A stretch of DNA of 64,000 nt from Neobacillus novalis NBRC 102450 (GTDB lineage Bacteria; Bacillota; Bacilli; Bacillales; Cytobacillaceae), in the NCBI RefSeq assembly GCF_001591805.1, contig NZ_BCVP01000001.1:47412-111411 (forward strand). Direction: 5' to 3'. Shown piece by piece: positions 15,552 to 24,046 of the stretch. The notes beneath the pieces are model-generated. The model saw only the letters and a list, made by a program, of their open reading frames with translations. It did not search any database and was not told the DNA's origin. The translations under genes and the position numbers were made by a program. The first letter of the stretch is position 1, and each line of letters opens with the position of its first letter.

Positions 15552-15632
15552 ATTCCACTAAACTGCATCTTATTTGAAGAATAAAAAGCCGGCTGACCAC
15601 CGCAGTCGGCACTTTTTAGTAATGCCCTTGGG
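15552..15632 (-). repeat. 3'-end cassette repeat R11, variant box A
   Basis: Box B ATTCCACTAAACTGCATCTT, hairpin GCCGGCTG/CAGTCGGC (15588-15610) with one G-T pair, then TTTTTAGTAATGCCCTTGG in place of the usual box A, as in R6. It is the last copy of the array on the right. Confidence 0.75.
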
Positions 15633-15818
15633 AGCTGAATAAGGAAAAATTCCCTTGCCCGCACTTCTTACTTGACACAACTATCCATGCTAGTCACTAC
15701 TGCCTGATTTTCACTTCTTTCCCCTGTATATCCAAGCTTTTGGGTCTGTATTGTCTAATGGCTACAGGTCAGTATCTTGGGCATAATACAGGTTATATAC
15801 ATTAGAGAGGGGTATAGT

Positions 15819-16001
15819 ATGAGGCTAAGGAATGGAGATTTTTATACAAATATTTTTACCAATAAGTTATATAGGTTAAATGAAGATAACGATAGCAGCT
15901 GGTACTTGAGTTTACGTGATGAAGAAGGTTATCATGAACCAGAAAAGATATCAGGGCGTGATATGATTAGATTGGTAGAAGGTAGTTATAAAAAAAGCTA
16001 A
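15819..16001 (+). CDS. Small hypothetical protein, 60 residues
   Basis: Starts at ATG 15819 (MRLRNGDFYTNIF), supported by AGAGAGGGG upstream; an earlier ATG at 15777 has none. Charged and aromatic, no membrane segment, looks like a small beta-rich fold. Family not recognised. The next gene downstream, also small, lies in the same direction 123 bases on. The 15640-15818 stretch upstream contains no other gene. Confidence 0.55.
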   Translation: MRLRNGDFYTNIFTNKLYRLNEDNDSSWYLSLRDEEGYHEPEKISGRDMIRLVEGSYKKS

Positions 16002-16124
16002 TAATAAATGCTCCCCCACTCCGTCATAGTACAGTGGAAAGCAGGTAAAACTTAAAACAATATAAAATGTTCAAAGGAAAAAGTCGCCTTTATGTCGAAT
16101 ATAGTAAATAAAGGGGATTATCCA

Positions 16125-16334
16125 ATGAATAAAGTTGAGTTATTAAAAAAATTGCTAAATAGTAGTCGAGGTAATTTGTTTTCATTAGAGATTCCTACTA
16201 CAAAGGAAAATGAAAAAAAGATTCAAGAATTGGTTAGCGAATTAGAAACAGAAAAAAGAATTAAATTAAGAGAATATTTACAGAGAGAGTATTCAGTTTA
16301 TTTACAAGGAATAATTAAGTATGCATCCGAATAA
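16125..16334 (+). CDS. Small helical hypothetical protein, 69 residues
   Basis: ATG at 16125 (MNKVELLKKLL) with AAAGGGGAT upstream; the longer frame from 16092 has no ribosome binding site. Mostly amphipathic helix with heptad character from residue 25 on (IQELVSELETEKRIK). The stop codon lies in the loop of a strong terminator, tying gene end to transcript end. No family recognised. Confidence 0.6.
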   Translation: MNKVELLKKLLNSSRGNLFSLEIPTTKENEKKIQELVSELETEKRIKLREYLQREYSVYLQGIIKYASE

Positions 16335-16350
16335 TCGGATGCCTTTTTTA
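16323..16350 (+). terminator. Terminator overlapping the stop codon
   Basis: Perfect stem GCATCCGA/TCGGATGC with ATAA as loop (containing the TAA stop) followed by CTTTTTTATT. Confidence 0.92.
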
Positions 16351-16419
16351 TTGGGGTAAATCACCATAGGGTTCAATTGCATAATTATTTTCCAAACAGT
16401 TGAAAACTCTTTTACTGCA

Positions 16420-17046
16420 TTAGAGTGCTTGAATCCCCTGATAACCAAAATAAACTCCAAATATAATTAATGACATACCGGAAATAATCGAAATCGCAAT
16501 TAGGGTTTTTAGATTTAAGAGCCTCCTAAAACCAGTAGTAAGAGCCGCAACAAAGATGTCCCAAAAAATTAGACCAAGGAAGATCATGCCGCTATAAATC
16601 AAAAGTGACTCCTTTCCATTTGTTTGAGCCGTTTTTGCCAAAACGGATCCATAGATCCCCAACCAAAAAAGAATAGATAATGGACTGGTAATAGACATGA
16701 TAAATCCTGTAAGAAAGCATTTAAATAAGGAATCTTTTTTTCTGCTGTATGATAAGGAGAGTGAATTTGCATTTTTAATACTTTCAAATCCAGAATAAAT
16801 AAGAATAAATCCTCCAAACAGCCAAAGGAATATTTGTACAATAGGAATCCCTAAGAATTGAACCATTCCTAAATAAACCATGAACATAAAAATCGCATCA
16901 GCAATCATCGAACCTACCCCCACAATCCAAGCATGCCAGAACCCATTCTTGATTCCTTTATCCAAGCGAGCAGAATTGACCGGGCCAATAGGAGCGGCTA
17001 AAGTAAAACCGAGGATGATATAACCAGCCAATATACTTATACTCAA
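16420..17046 (-). CDS. LysE-family amino acid exporter
   Basis: 208 residues with about six membrane helices. The N-terminal GFTLAAPIGPVNSARLDKGI (about residues 13-32) is the LysE/RhtB signature. Members export amino acids or related metabolites through the cell membrane by proton exchange. The second half carries GFIMSITSPLSILFW, the equivalent re-entrant motif. Length is normal for the family. It is monocistronic with no LysG-type regulator beside it, so the substrate is open. Confidence 0.88.
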   Translation of the reverse strand: MSISILAGYIILGFTLAAPIGPVNSARLDKGIKNGFWHAWIVGVGSMIADAIFMFMVYLGMVQFLGIPIVQIFLWLFGGFILIYSGFESIKNANSLSLSYSRKKDSLFKCFLTGFIMSITSPLSILFWLGIYGSVLAKTAQTNGKESLLIYSGMIFLGLIFWDIFVAALTTGFRRLLNLKTLIAISIISGMSLIIFGVYFGYQGIQAL

Positions 17047-17166
17047 GAAATCACCTCACATCACATTAGGGTCAACTTGTACATTTTATGAAAGAAGCGG
17101 TGATTCATGTCCATACAATTTGTCATACTCTACAGTTATTTGGGAATAAGCTCCTAAAAAAACATG

Positions 17167-17200
17167 AAAAGGGGCGATCTAAAAATAGCCCCCCCTTCCT
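17167..17200 (-). terminator. Terminator after the amino acid permease
   Basis: Minus-strand hairpin GGGGC/GCCCC with a CCTTTTCATG tail, 83 bases after the permease stop. The 17201-17282 and 17047-17166 stretches hold no genes. Confidence 0.6.
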
Positions 17201-17282
17201 TTATTATCCGTGCCGCCTTTCTTAGAGCACATCAATAGATTTTCCAACACTTACGAGAATTAAAAATTTCCATTCCGTTAAT

Positions 17283-18641
17283 CTATCCTTTTTGACTTTC
17301 CTTCTTCCAAACCATTTTTTCCATGATAAAGGCAATTACACCAATGATCGCAGCTACTAATAAACTTACAAAGAAGCCCATTCGAATGCCCTTCTCCATC
17401 AGGGTTCCACTTACCGCAGCAAGAATAAGAACTAAACCTAAAATGGCCAACATCTTTCCACCCAGCTTTATTTTCAAAATATGTAAGGCAGAAATAATGA
17501 TAAAGGACCAGTTGAAAAGAATTAAAATCCCTGCGGCTGTTGTGATGTATTCATAGATCTTACCAGGCAACAGCAATGCCGTGACGATTGATGCAATTAA
17601 TCCAATCGTTGCCAATGCTAATGAAGGAAGTGGCAGCTCTTTAAACTTTTTTAGCTTTTTAGAAAACAACGATGGTGCATCACCACCTACAGCAAGTGTT
17701 ACTAAAAGTGTGGTTACCCCGAATAATGAAGCGGTCATGGTTGAAAATCCCGCCAATATAATCGCTGCATTAAATACATGAGGAAAAAAGGCAAAATGAT
17801 ATTTATCTAATGCCGTAACAAAAGGACTCTCTTTTTCAGTAAATGCCCCATGTGCTGCCATAAAGACTGCAAGACCGATGGAAATAACATAAATAATCAC
17901 CAACACAATCAACATGATAATTCCCGCTTTGGGTGCATCTTCCTTCTTTTTAAGTCTCATGGCCATTAGTCCAATGACTTCAATCCCTCCGTAGGCATAA
18001 AAGGCATAAATTAAGGAGGACCAAAAACCTTTGTACCCTTCAGGAAATAGTTCTTTTGCTGAATGCGGAAAACCAGGATGTTTCACATTCCCATGCAACC
18101 AGCCAAAAACGGCTGCAGCTGCGATAATAATAAACATAACAATAGCGGCTGTTTTAATAATCGCTAATACATTCTCAACTTTATCAAAACCCTTATTGCC
18201 TGTTACAACAACAACAATGGAAAGGATCGCATACCCTGTCGCAAAGAGCCATAATGGGACATTGGGAAACCAAAATCTTGAAAGAATCGAGAGTGCGGTT
18301 AGTTGGCTTCCCATAATCAGGATGTTTGAGCACCAGTAATTCCATCCGCAGCTAAAACCTGCCCATCGTCCGTGGGCTTTGTTTGCGTAGTAGCAAAACG
18401 ATCCATCTTGTGGATCTTCTGCTGTCATTTTGGCTAATAGATTGTAAACAACGTAAGTCCCTAGGGCTGCTAGAATAAATGAAAAGACAATAGACGGGCC
18501 AGTTACTTTAATCCCAATTGTGGATCCAAGAAAAAATCCAGTTCCAATCGTGCAACCCACTCCGATTAAAGACAATTGCCACCAACTTAAATTTCCTTCT
18601 TTACCGTCTTTACTCTTACCACTAGGGATAAAAAAATCCAT
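17283..18641 (-). CDS. Amino acid permease, APC superfamily
   Basis: 452 residues with twelve predicted membrane helices. The first helix carries SLIGVGCTIGTGFFLGSTIG, the unwound GxG region of APC transporters, and helix 3 contains DPQDGSFCYYANKAHGRWAGF, typical of the YtnA/AapA branch. Expected to import an amino acid with protons. AAGGAGGCATTCAC supports the ATG. Monocistronic. The substrate cannot be named from sequence. Confidence 0.9.
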   Translation of the reverse strand: MDFFIPSGKSKDGKEGNLSWWQLSLIGVGCTIGTGFFLGSTIGIKVTGPSIVFSFILAALGTYVVYNLLAKMTAEDPQDGSFCYYANKAHGRWAGFSCGWNYWCSNILIMGSQLTALSILSRFWFPNVPLWLFATGYAILSIVVVVTGNKGFDKVENVLAIIKTAAIVMFIIIAAAAVFGWLHGNVKHPGFPHSAKELFPEGYKGFWSSLIYAFYAYGGIEVIGLMAMRLKKKEDAPKAGIIMLIVLVIIYVISIGLAVFMAAHGAFTEKESPFVTALDKYHFAFFPHVFNAAIILAGFSTMTASLFGVTTLLVTLAVGGDAPSLFSKKLKKFKELPLPSLALATIGLIASIVTALLLPGKIYEYITTAAGILILFNWSFIIISALHILKIKLGGKMLAILGLVLILAAVSGTLMEKGIRMGFFVSLLVAAIIGVIAFIMEKMVWKKESQKG

Positions 18642-18821
18642 GTGAATGCCTCCTTATACATAAATATTCCTATGAAGACACTAAAAATTTCATTTGAAGC
18701 AGTTTCACTCAAATTAGTATTATCTAATAGAAACGGGATAATGCCTTGAAAAATAAACCAAACATTATTCTTCGATTCTTGTAGGTATGAAATTTTCATA
18801 GAGACCATGACTATTACACAG

Positions 18822-18852
18822 CAAAAAAACACGAGAACTATTTCCTCGTGTT
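18822..18852 (-). terminator. Terminator after the antibiotic-monooxygenase-like gene
   Basis: AACACGAG/CTCGTGTT with seven T on the minus strand, 32 bases beyond the stop codon at 18884. Confidence 0.9.
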
Positions 18853-18883
18853 CTTAACGACCTATTGAAAAATACTTCAATAT

Positions 18884-19219
18884 CTATTTCTCTTTCTTTT
18901 CGCTTTTCTTCTCAGGCAGGCTGCGATACATTTGCGTATAGATACTGCCTTCCACAATATTTTGAAGAAAAAAATCTTCGATCAGTTTTAAATATTCTTC
19001 ATCGTCAAACATCTTTTTGTTTTGTAATTCCATCTCGGCTAAACCTTCATATCTTGTTAAAAGGGCATATTTATGGTCTTCCCCAGAAATAGGAGATAAG
19101 ATCTCAATCTTCTGAGCATATTCTTCATTCCTGAAATTTTTTATCTCATTTAGATTTTCTATTCCTTCTTTGAATTTATCCTGTTTAAACATAAATGTCT
19201 GCAAAACAAAAACTGTCAT
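18884..19219 (-). CDS. Small ferredoxin-like alpha/beta barrel protein (NIPSNAP/ABM-like)
   Basis: About 111 residues. The first strand MTVFVLQTFMFKQDKFKEGIENLNEIKNF, the mid-strand YALLTRYEGLAEME and the helix DDEEYLKLIEDFF fit the dimeric alpha/beta barrel fold used by NIPSNAP and antibiotic biosynthesis monooxygenase-like proteins. Activity in such small stand-alone members is mostly unknown. Two adjacent ATGs follow GGGGTG; the second gives better spacing. It has its own terminator and stands alone. Confidence 0.6.
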   Translation of the reverse strand: MTVFVLQTFMFKQDKFKEGIENLNEIKNFRNEEYAQKIEILSPISGEDHKYALLTRYEGLAEMELQNKKMFDDEEYLKLIEDFFLQNIVEGSIYTQMYRSLPEKKSEKKEK

Positions 19220-19337
19220 CATTGCACCCCTAGAATAATTTAGGAAAAACCTATGAATTATGATTCCCTGACGTTTTGATTTTATTCATAAACATTTTGG
19301 GGAGTATGATCTAACCTAAACTGTAATAATTTAAATA

Positions 19338-19366
19338 AAGGGAAGTATTTCACATCCCTCTTTGTG
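19338..19366 (-). terminator. Likely terminator after MFS gene
   Basis: Stem AAAGGGA/TCCCTCTTT (one bulge) 35 bases after the MFS stop codon; the U tract on the minus strand is short. Confidence 0.5.
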
Positions 19367-19400
19367 CCTGCAAATTGCCCATTATTTGATTATATAAGTA

Positions 19401-20675
19401 TCATTCCTGAGCCTGATTACTTGGTTTTATGGAAATTAACGCCACAATCGCTGCTATTACACATAGACTGCAAAGTGAGATAAAAATCCAATGATTAGAC
19501 TGCTTCATTAAAAGTGCTATCATTGGGGGACCAGCCGCTACTCCAATAAACCGCATTGAACTATATATTGATGAAACTGTGCCTCGCTCTTTTTTTTCTA
19601 TACCATTAGTAATTAGTGCATCCAAGCAAGGAAGACCTACACCAATTCCTACCCCACAAATTAAAAACATTGAAATAATAAACCATAATTTTATAGAAAT
19701 CCATAGGGCAGCTATTGAAAATGCGGAGGCAATGATTCCACCAAAAATTAGCCATTTCATTAACACTTTATTTTTTTTGATTAGCTTCCCGCTTATAAAG
19801 GAGGATAAGCATAATATACCAAGTGGTAATGCTAAAAAAAAGCCTTTTTTCATATCCTTTATTTTATACTCTGTTTCAAAAATTTCTGAAAGGTAAAACA
19901 AGATTCCAAAAAGGACCAACATTAGGACTGCTCCAATGAAAAAAATAGCGTACAACCACCGCCCTTTTTTGTTGAAGGTATTCTTAACGTTTTTAAAGAA
20001 ATCTTTGAATGGAATAGGTTTCTCATTTTTTTTGGGGCTTTTGACCAAAAATAAAATCATTAAAACTGATACTGCACAAAAAACTGGAATTGAAAAGAAT
20101 GGTAAAAACCATATAAACCCCGCCAAAAGCGAACCCAATATTGGACTTAATACCTTTCCAAAGGTGTTTGATGTCTCAATTAATCCAAGGCATTTGTTAA
20201 CGTCGTCGTCTTTTTTAAACATATCCCCCACTAAGGGAAGAACGATTGGCATGGCTCCTGCAGCCCCAACCCCTTGGAGCGCACGCCCTGCTAAAATTAT
20301 CCAATACGCGTTATCTAATTTCCAAGCGGCCCATCCTGAAATAAGTCCACCAATTCCAGCAATAATGAGACTAGGAACGATGACCTTTTTTCTTCCTATT
20401 CGATCGGATAAGTACCCGGCAAGTGGGATTAAAAAGATGGCTACAATAGAGTAAACCGTAATAATCATACTAATTTTAAAAGAAGAAATCGATAACTCTT
20501 TTTCCATTAATGGTAAGACAGGAATTAGCATGGAATTGCCCAAGGTCATTACCAAAGGAATGGAGGACAGTGAGATAATGGCCCACTTTTGGTTTGAAAT
20601 CTCATTATTTTTATTTCTGGTTGACGACTTTTTTTTAGATTTAGGTGCGTTAGAAATCTTCTCAATATTATCCAT
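19401..20675 (-). CDS. MFS transporter, DHA1-type exporter (YmfD-like)
   Basis: 424 residues, twelve predicted membrane helices after an unusually long, lysine/asparagine-rich cytoplasmic head of about 30 residues. Motif A GYLSDRIGRKKV follows helix 2 (about residues 88-99), and GRALQGVGAAGAMP marks helix 4, both typical of drug:H+ antiporters. In Bacillus subtilis the related YmfD exports bacillibactin and sits near ymfF; here it is about 25 kb away and no siderophore genes are visible. The ribosome binding site is weak. Substrate unknown. Confidence 0.85.
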   Translation of the reverse strand: MDNIEKISNAPKSKKKSSTRNKNNEISNQKWAIISLSSIPLVMTLGNSMLIPVLPLMEKELSISSFKISMIITVYSIVAIFLIPLAGYLSDRIGRKKVIVPSLIIAGIGGLISGWAAWKLDNAYWIILAGRALQGVGAAGAMPIVLPLVGDMFKKDDDVNKCLGLIETSNTFGKVLSPILGSLLAGFIWFLPFFSIPVFCAVSVLMILFLVKSPKKNEKPIPFKDFFKNVKNTFNKKGRWLYAIFFIGAVLMLVLFGILFYLSEIFETEYKIKDMKKGFFLALPLGILCLSSFISGKLIKKNKVLMKWLIFGGIIASAFSIAALWISIKLWFIISMFLICGVGIGVGLPCLDALITNGIEKKERGTVSSIYSSMRFIGVAAGPPMIALLMKQSNHWIFISLCSLCVIAAIVALISIKPSNQAQE

Positions 20676-20827
20676 TTCCGCTTCTAACCCACTTTCTAAA
20701 AAATATATTACTCAATTTATATCCCCATTTGTCATTATTATTGGTAACAGCCAACAAATTTTCAACTTTATCAAACCCTTATAAAGAGTAGTATGGTTTT
20801 GTTTTAACGTTCTATGCTCAGTATATA

Positions 20828-20889
20828 AAAGTGCCTGTCACCCGATGTCGAGTGAATTTCGACAAATTACGGGGAGTGACAGGCACTTA
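20828..20889. repeat. Long palindromic intergenic repeat, copy C, at a gene end
   Basis: Best preserved copy: AAGTGCCTGTCAC pairs with GTGACAGGCACTT, around a nested TGTCGA/TCGACA hairpin. Its last three bases are the stop codon of the minus-strand Sco-like gene, so the repeat also forms the 3' end of that transcript. Confidence 0.9.
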
Positions 20890-21762
20890 TTTAACAACCT
20901 GCAACATTTCTTCCCTGTCAATAAAACTCCCTGTGAATTCATGGGTCAACTTTCCATTCTCATTAAAAACAAACGTTTTGTTATCATGCAAGACCTCTGT
21001 ATCCTTTTTTTCAAAATGAACACCCAGTGTATTCGTTAATTTTTGTATTTCACTCATATTCCCTGTCAGCATTTTAAGGTAGGACATATCGAAGTTCATT
21101 TTCTCTGCATGGTGCTTCATTGCTTCCGGTGTATCATTCTCGGGATCTAGCGAAACTGATAAAAGTAATAGATGATCCGGATTTATCGCTTTTGTTTTAA
21201 TATCCTGCTGCAGGCTGCTGAAATTCGCCAATAGAACTGGGCAGGCATTTGGATCTATGCAGTTTAAATAGGTGAACGTCATGACGACTTTTTTCCCTAA
21301 GAGATTTTGTTTCGTCACTGTATTCCCATTTTCGTCTAGTAACGTAAAGTCCGGTAAGGCCATCTGACTTGCGACCTTATGAGCGTTTTCTGCCGTCTTT
21401 ACCTCGATTGTAAACTGCTTTTCAACCTCCATTTTTGCCCCATTATGCTCCACGCTGATAGTTGCCACCCAGTCACCCTGCATCGGCAAATTGACTGAAC
21501 CGATATACTTGCCATCCCCGATTTCGTCGGCATGAATCGGGAGTGTTCCGTGGTCCATATTTTTCATATTCAAATCCGCATTTACATTGGCACCATTTAC
21601 GGGTGTTCCTTGTTTGTCGACTACCTTAAACTGGATTGCCATCGTTTTTCCTGGGGTAAATGTTTTTGGTGTCGAAAGCTTCACACTATAGGTATTTGTA
21701 TTACTGCACCCAGCCATAACTATAAGAAAAATACTGATTATGAAAATAGCCATTCTACTCAT
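20887..21762 (-). CDS. FixH/YtkA-Sco fusion lipoprotein
   Basis: 291 residues from ATG at 21762 (GAAAGGTCG upstream). Signal with lipobox VMAGC (Cys19), so anchored outside the cell membrane. Residues about 25-120 resemble YtkA/FixH-like domains (KMEVEKQFTIEV at its end). Residues about 132-288 are a Sco1/SenC thioredoxin-like domain. The copper site shows NCIDPNACPVL, a CX5C spacing rather than the usual CX3C, with the distal His in EVLHDNKTF. Sco proteins deliver copper to cytochrome oxidase or act as thiol reductases. No oxidase genes are adjacent. It is divergent from the HpaB-type gene. Confidence 0.85.
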   Translation of the reverse strand: MSRMAIFIISIFLIVMAGCSNTNTYSVKLSTPKTFTPGKTMAIQFKVVDKQGTPVNGANVNADLNMKNMDHGTLPIHADEIGDGKYIGSVNLPMQGDWVATISVEHNGAKMEVEKQFTIEVKTAENAHKVASQMALPDFTLLDENGNTVTKQNLLGKKVVMTFTYLNCIDPNACPVLLANFSSLQQDIKTKAINPDHLLLLSVSLDPENDTPEAMKHHAEKMNFDMSYLKMLTGNMSEIQKLTNTLGVHFEKKDTEVLHDNKTFVFNENGKLTHEFTGSFIDREEMLQVVK

Positions 21763-21852
21763 TTTGCTCGACCTTTCAGAAAAATGATTGATCATTTTTC
21801 GGTTAATTTTTATCTGCTTGTTTAGTATAGTCTCTCAGCATTTTTTAAACTA

Positions 21853-21864
21853 TGAAGTACTTCA
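21853..21864. promoter_or_regulatory. Perfect 12-bp palindrome in a divergent intergenic region
   Basis: TGAAGTACTTCA lies between the Sco-like gene (start 21762, minus) and the HpaB-type gene (start 22043, plus). A minus-strand TATACT about 25 bases away could be the Sco-like gene's -10. A dimeric repressor site is plausible but the regulator is unknown. Confidence 0.4.
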
Positions 21865-22042
21865 CTTATTAACCGGCTATCTTCGAAAAATGTAAAAAAA
21901 TTCAACACTTTCTCCAGCGTTCTCTTGAGCCCTATTTATTTTTAGACGCCAAAATAAAGAACAGAATGGAACCTTATCCAATAAAATAAAACTAGCTAAT
22001 TATTATTCTAAGCAATGACCCATTTAATTAAGGAGTGGTCAT

Positions 22043-23488
22043 ATGGGAACCATCAACGGGAAAGAGTTCATTGACCGGATCAATCGGCTAAATACTGATA
22101 TTTGGTTGGACGGAGAAAAGATTGAAGAACAACTATCTGAGCACCCTGCTTTCAAAGGACTTATTCAGAGCAAAGCATCGCTTTATGATTTGCAGCACAA
22201 ACCAAACTTAAAGTCCAAGTTGACTTATCAAGCGCCAGATACAGGAGAAACAATCGGAATGTCCTATCTGCAGCCCAAAACCAAAAGGGATTTGAAGAAA
22301 AGAAGGACGATGATTGAACTTTGGGCAAAACATACGAACGGGATGATGGGGAGAAGCCCCGATTATATGAACACTGTGGTTATGGCCTTTGCCTCCTCCA
22401 CGGCCCTTTTAGAAGGGAAAGAAAATTGCTTCCCTGAGAATATTCAGTCCCTATATGAAAGGGCTAAAAAAATGGACCTTTCATTTACCCATACCTTTAT
22501 CACGCCCCAGGTGAACCGTTCACAATTCCATTTTGAAGCTTCGAAAGAGCCGATTGCTGCCAAAGTGATTGGTCAAAATGAAAAAGGAATCATTATTAAG
22601 GGTGCGCGTTTGCTGGCTACACAAGGCGGTTTAACCGATGAAGTGCTAGTGTACTCAGCAGGGGGAGTTTTTCATGAAGCGGAAGCCTATGCTTTTTCAA
22701 TCCCAACTGATACCGAAGGCTTAAAATTTATTTGCCGGGAATCTTTTGTTGGCGGGGAATCTTCTTTTAATTATCCGTTAAGTTCACGGTACGAAGAAAT
22801 GGATACCATTCTAGTCTTTGACAATGTGTTAGTTCCTTGGGATCGAGTGTTTTTTTACAACAATATTGAAGTGGCTAACCAGTTCTTACTCCAAAGTCCC
22901 TTTTATTCCTTCGCTTTCCACCAGGTAATAACCAGACAAATTGTAAAAACAGAATTTCTTTTAGGTATTGCTGAGCTTCTTGTCGAGACGATTAATATTA
23001 GTGAATATCAGCATGTCCAGGAAAAGCTTTCTGAAATCATCATAGGTCATGAAACGATGAAGGCACTTTTAGGTAAATCCGAAGCAGACGCAAAATTAGA
23101 TGAGTTCGGCAACATAAGGCCCAGTATTATACCGCTTCAGGTAGCTAGTAATATTTTCCCGAAAATTTATCCGAGATTCAGTGAAATTATTCAAATTATC
23201 GGGGCAAGCGGGATGGTATCGTTACCGACTGAAAAAGACTTTGATTCGGACTTAAGAACAGATTTGGACCAATATCTTCAGGGTGCCAACGCATCCGCAC
23301 TGGACCGTGTAAAACTATTTCGCTTAGCATGGGATTTAACGATGAGTTCATTCGGCACAAGACAAACCCAATATGAAAGATACTTCTTTGGAGATCCAAT
23401 CCGGCTATCAAGCCAATTATACAAAAGTTTCTCAAAAGATCAGTATGTAAAACGCATAGTGGATTTCTTGAATCATAAGGGGAATTGA
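22043..23488 (+). CDS. FAD-dependent aromatic monooxygenase, HpaB family
   Basis: 481 residues of the 4-hydroxyphenylacetate 3-hydroxylase oxygenase family, which uses reduced FAD from a partner reductase to hydroxylate phenols in the cytoplasm. Family marks are MMGRSPDYMNT near residue 98, THTFITPQVNRS near 151, ATQGGLTDEVLVY near 192, VPWDRVFFYNN near 258 and the C-terminal FGTRQTQYERYFFGDP. AAGGAGTGG precedes the ATG. A flavin reductase gene converges with it across a shared terminator. No ring-cleavage or HPA catabolic genes are visible, so the natural substrate and pathway remain open. Confidence 0.88.
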   Translation: MGTINGKEFIDRINRLNTDIWLDGEKIEEQLSEHPAFKGLIQSKASLYDLQHKPNLKSKLTYQAPDTGETIGMSYLQPKTKRDLKKRRTMIELWAKHTNGMMGRSPDYMNTVVMAFASSTALLEGKENCFPENIQSLYERAKKMDLSFTHTFITPQVNRSQFHFEASKEPIAAKVIGQNEKGIIIKGARLLATQGGLTDEVLVYSAGGVFHEAEAYAFSIPTDTEGLKFICRESFVGGESSFNYPLSSRYEEMDTILVFDNVLVPWDRVFFYNNIEVANQFLLQSPFYSFAFHQVITRQIVKTEFLLGIAELLVETINISEYQHVQEKLSEIIIGHETMKALLGKSEADAKLDEFGNIRPSIIPLQVASNIFPKIYPRFSEIIQIIGASGMVSLPTEKDFDSDLRTDLDQYLQGANASALDRVKLFRLAWDLTMSSFGTRQTQYERYFFGDPIRLSSQLYKSFSKDQYVKRIVDFLNHKGN

Positions 23489-23504
23489 TCAGAATCTAAA
23501 GAAA

Positions 23505-23550
23505 AAGGCTAATCCATCAATATCAATGGATTAGCCTTAATTTTCTTTCC
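23505..23550. terminator. Bidirectional terminator between oxygenase and reductase
   Basis: Perfect 13-bp stem starting AAGGCTAATCCAT with an 8-nt loop, T-rich on the plus strand and preceded by A-rich DNA, so it can end both convergent transcripts. Confidence 0.9.
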
Positions 23551-23559
23551 TTTTTCCTT

Positions 23560-24033
23560 TTATTTGCTCTCCTCTGCCAACAGTCGATATTTTCCACTAC
23601 TATAAATAAGTGGTTCGGAATCTTCAACCCGAATGTCTATAACCTTGCCAATAATCAACGTGTGGTCTCCTTCAACATGTGAAGCCGAGACTTCACAAGA
23701 AATTTGCGCCAATGAATTCGGCAACACCGGAACTCCGTTTAGATGTTCAAACACCACTTCTTTATGATTTTTCACCTGTCCGGCAAAAACCATTGACAGC
23801 TCTTGCTGGTCAGCAGCAAGGATATTAACGGAGAATGTCCCGCTCTGCTTTATTTTTTCCAGCATTTGTGCCTTTTCTGCAATAGAGACAACAACAAGTT
23901 TCGGATTCAGTGAAACGGACATGAAGGCATTGGCGGTCATCCCATGAACATTTCCGTCAACTTTTGTCGTCACGACCGTTACCCCTGTCGCAAATTTGCC
24001 CATTGCATCTCGAAATTGACGATCATCCATCAT
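23560..24033 (-). CDS. Flavin reductase, HpaC-like
   Basis: 157 residues from ATG at 24033, supported by AAAAGGAGTGG. The flavin reductase-like FMN-binding split barrel is seen in MGKFATGVTVVTT (about 9-21), HGMTANAFMSVSLNPKLVVVSI (about 30-51) and SGTFSVNILAADQ. It reduces FMN/FAD with NAD(P)H and hands it to two-component oxygenases. The neighbouring HpaB-type oxygenase is the obvious partner, although the two genes are convergent rather than in one operon. A small membrane protein gene ends 13 bases upstream. Confidence 0.88.
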   Translation of the reverse strand: MMDDRQFRDAMGKFATGVTVVTTKVDGNVHGMTANAFMSVSLNPKLVVVSIAEKAQMLEKIKQSGTFSVNILAADQQELSMVFAGQVKNHKEVVFEHLNGVPVLPNSLAQISCEVSASHVEGDHTLIIGKVIDIRVEDSEPLIYSSGKYRLLAEESK

Positions 24034-24046
24034 GCTCCACTCCTTT

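Noticed and set aside
4518..15632. CRISPR array
   Set aside because: The repeats are separated by whole genes, not by uniform spacers, and no cas genes are present.
4500..16300. Prophage or ICE
   Set aside because: No integrase, terminase, capsid, relaxase or conjugation genes; genes are single and unlinked in function.
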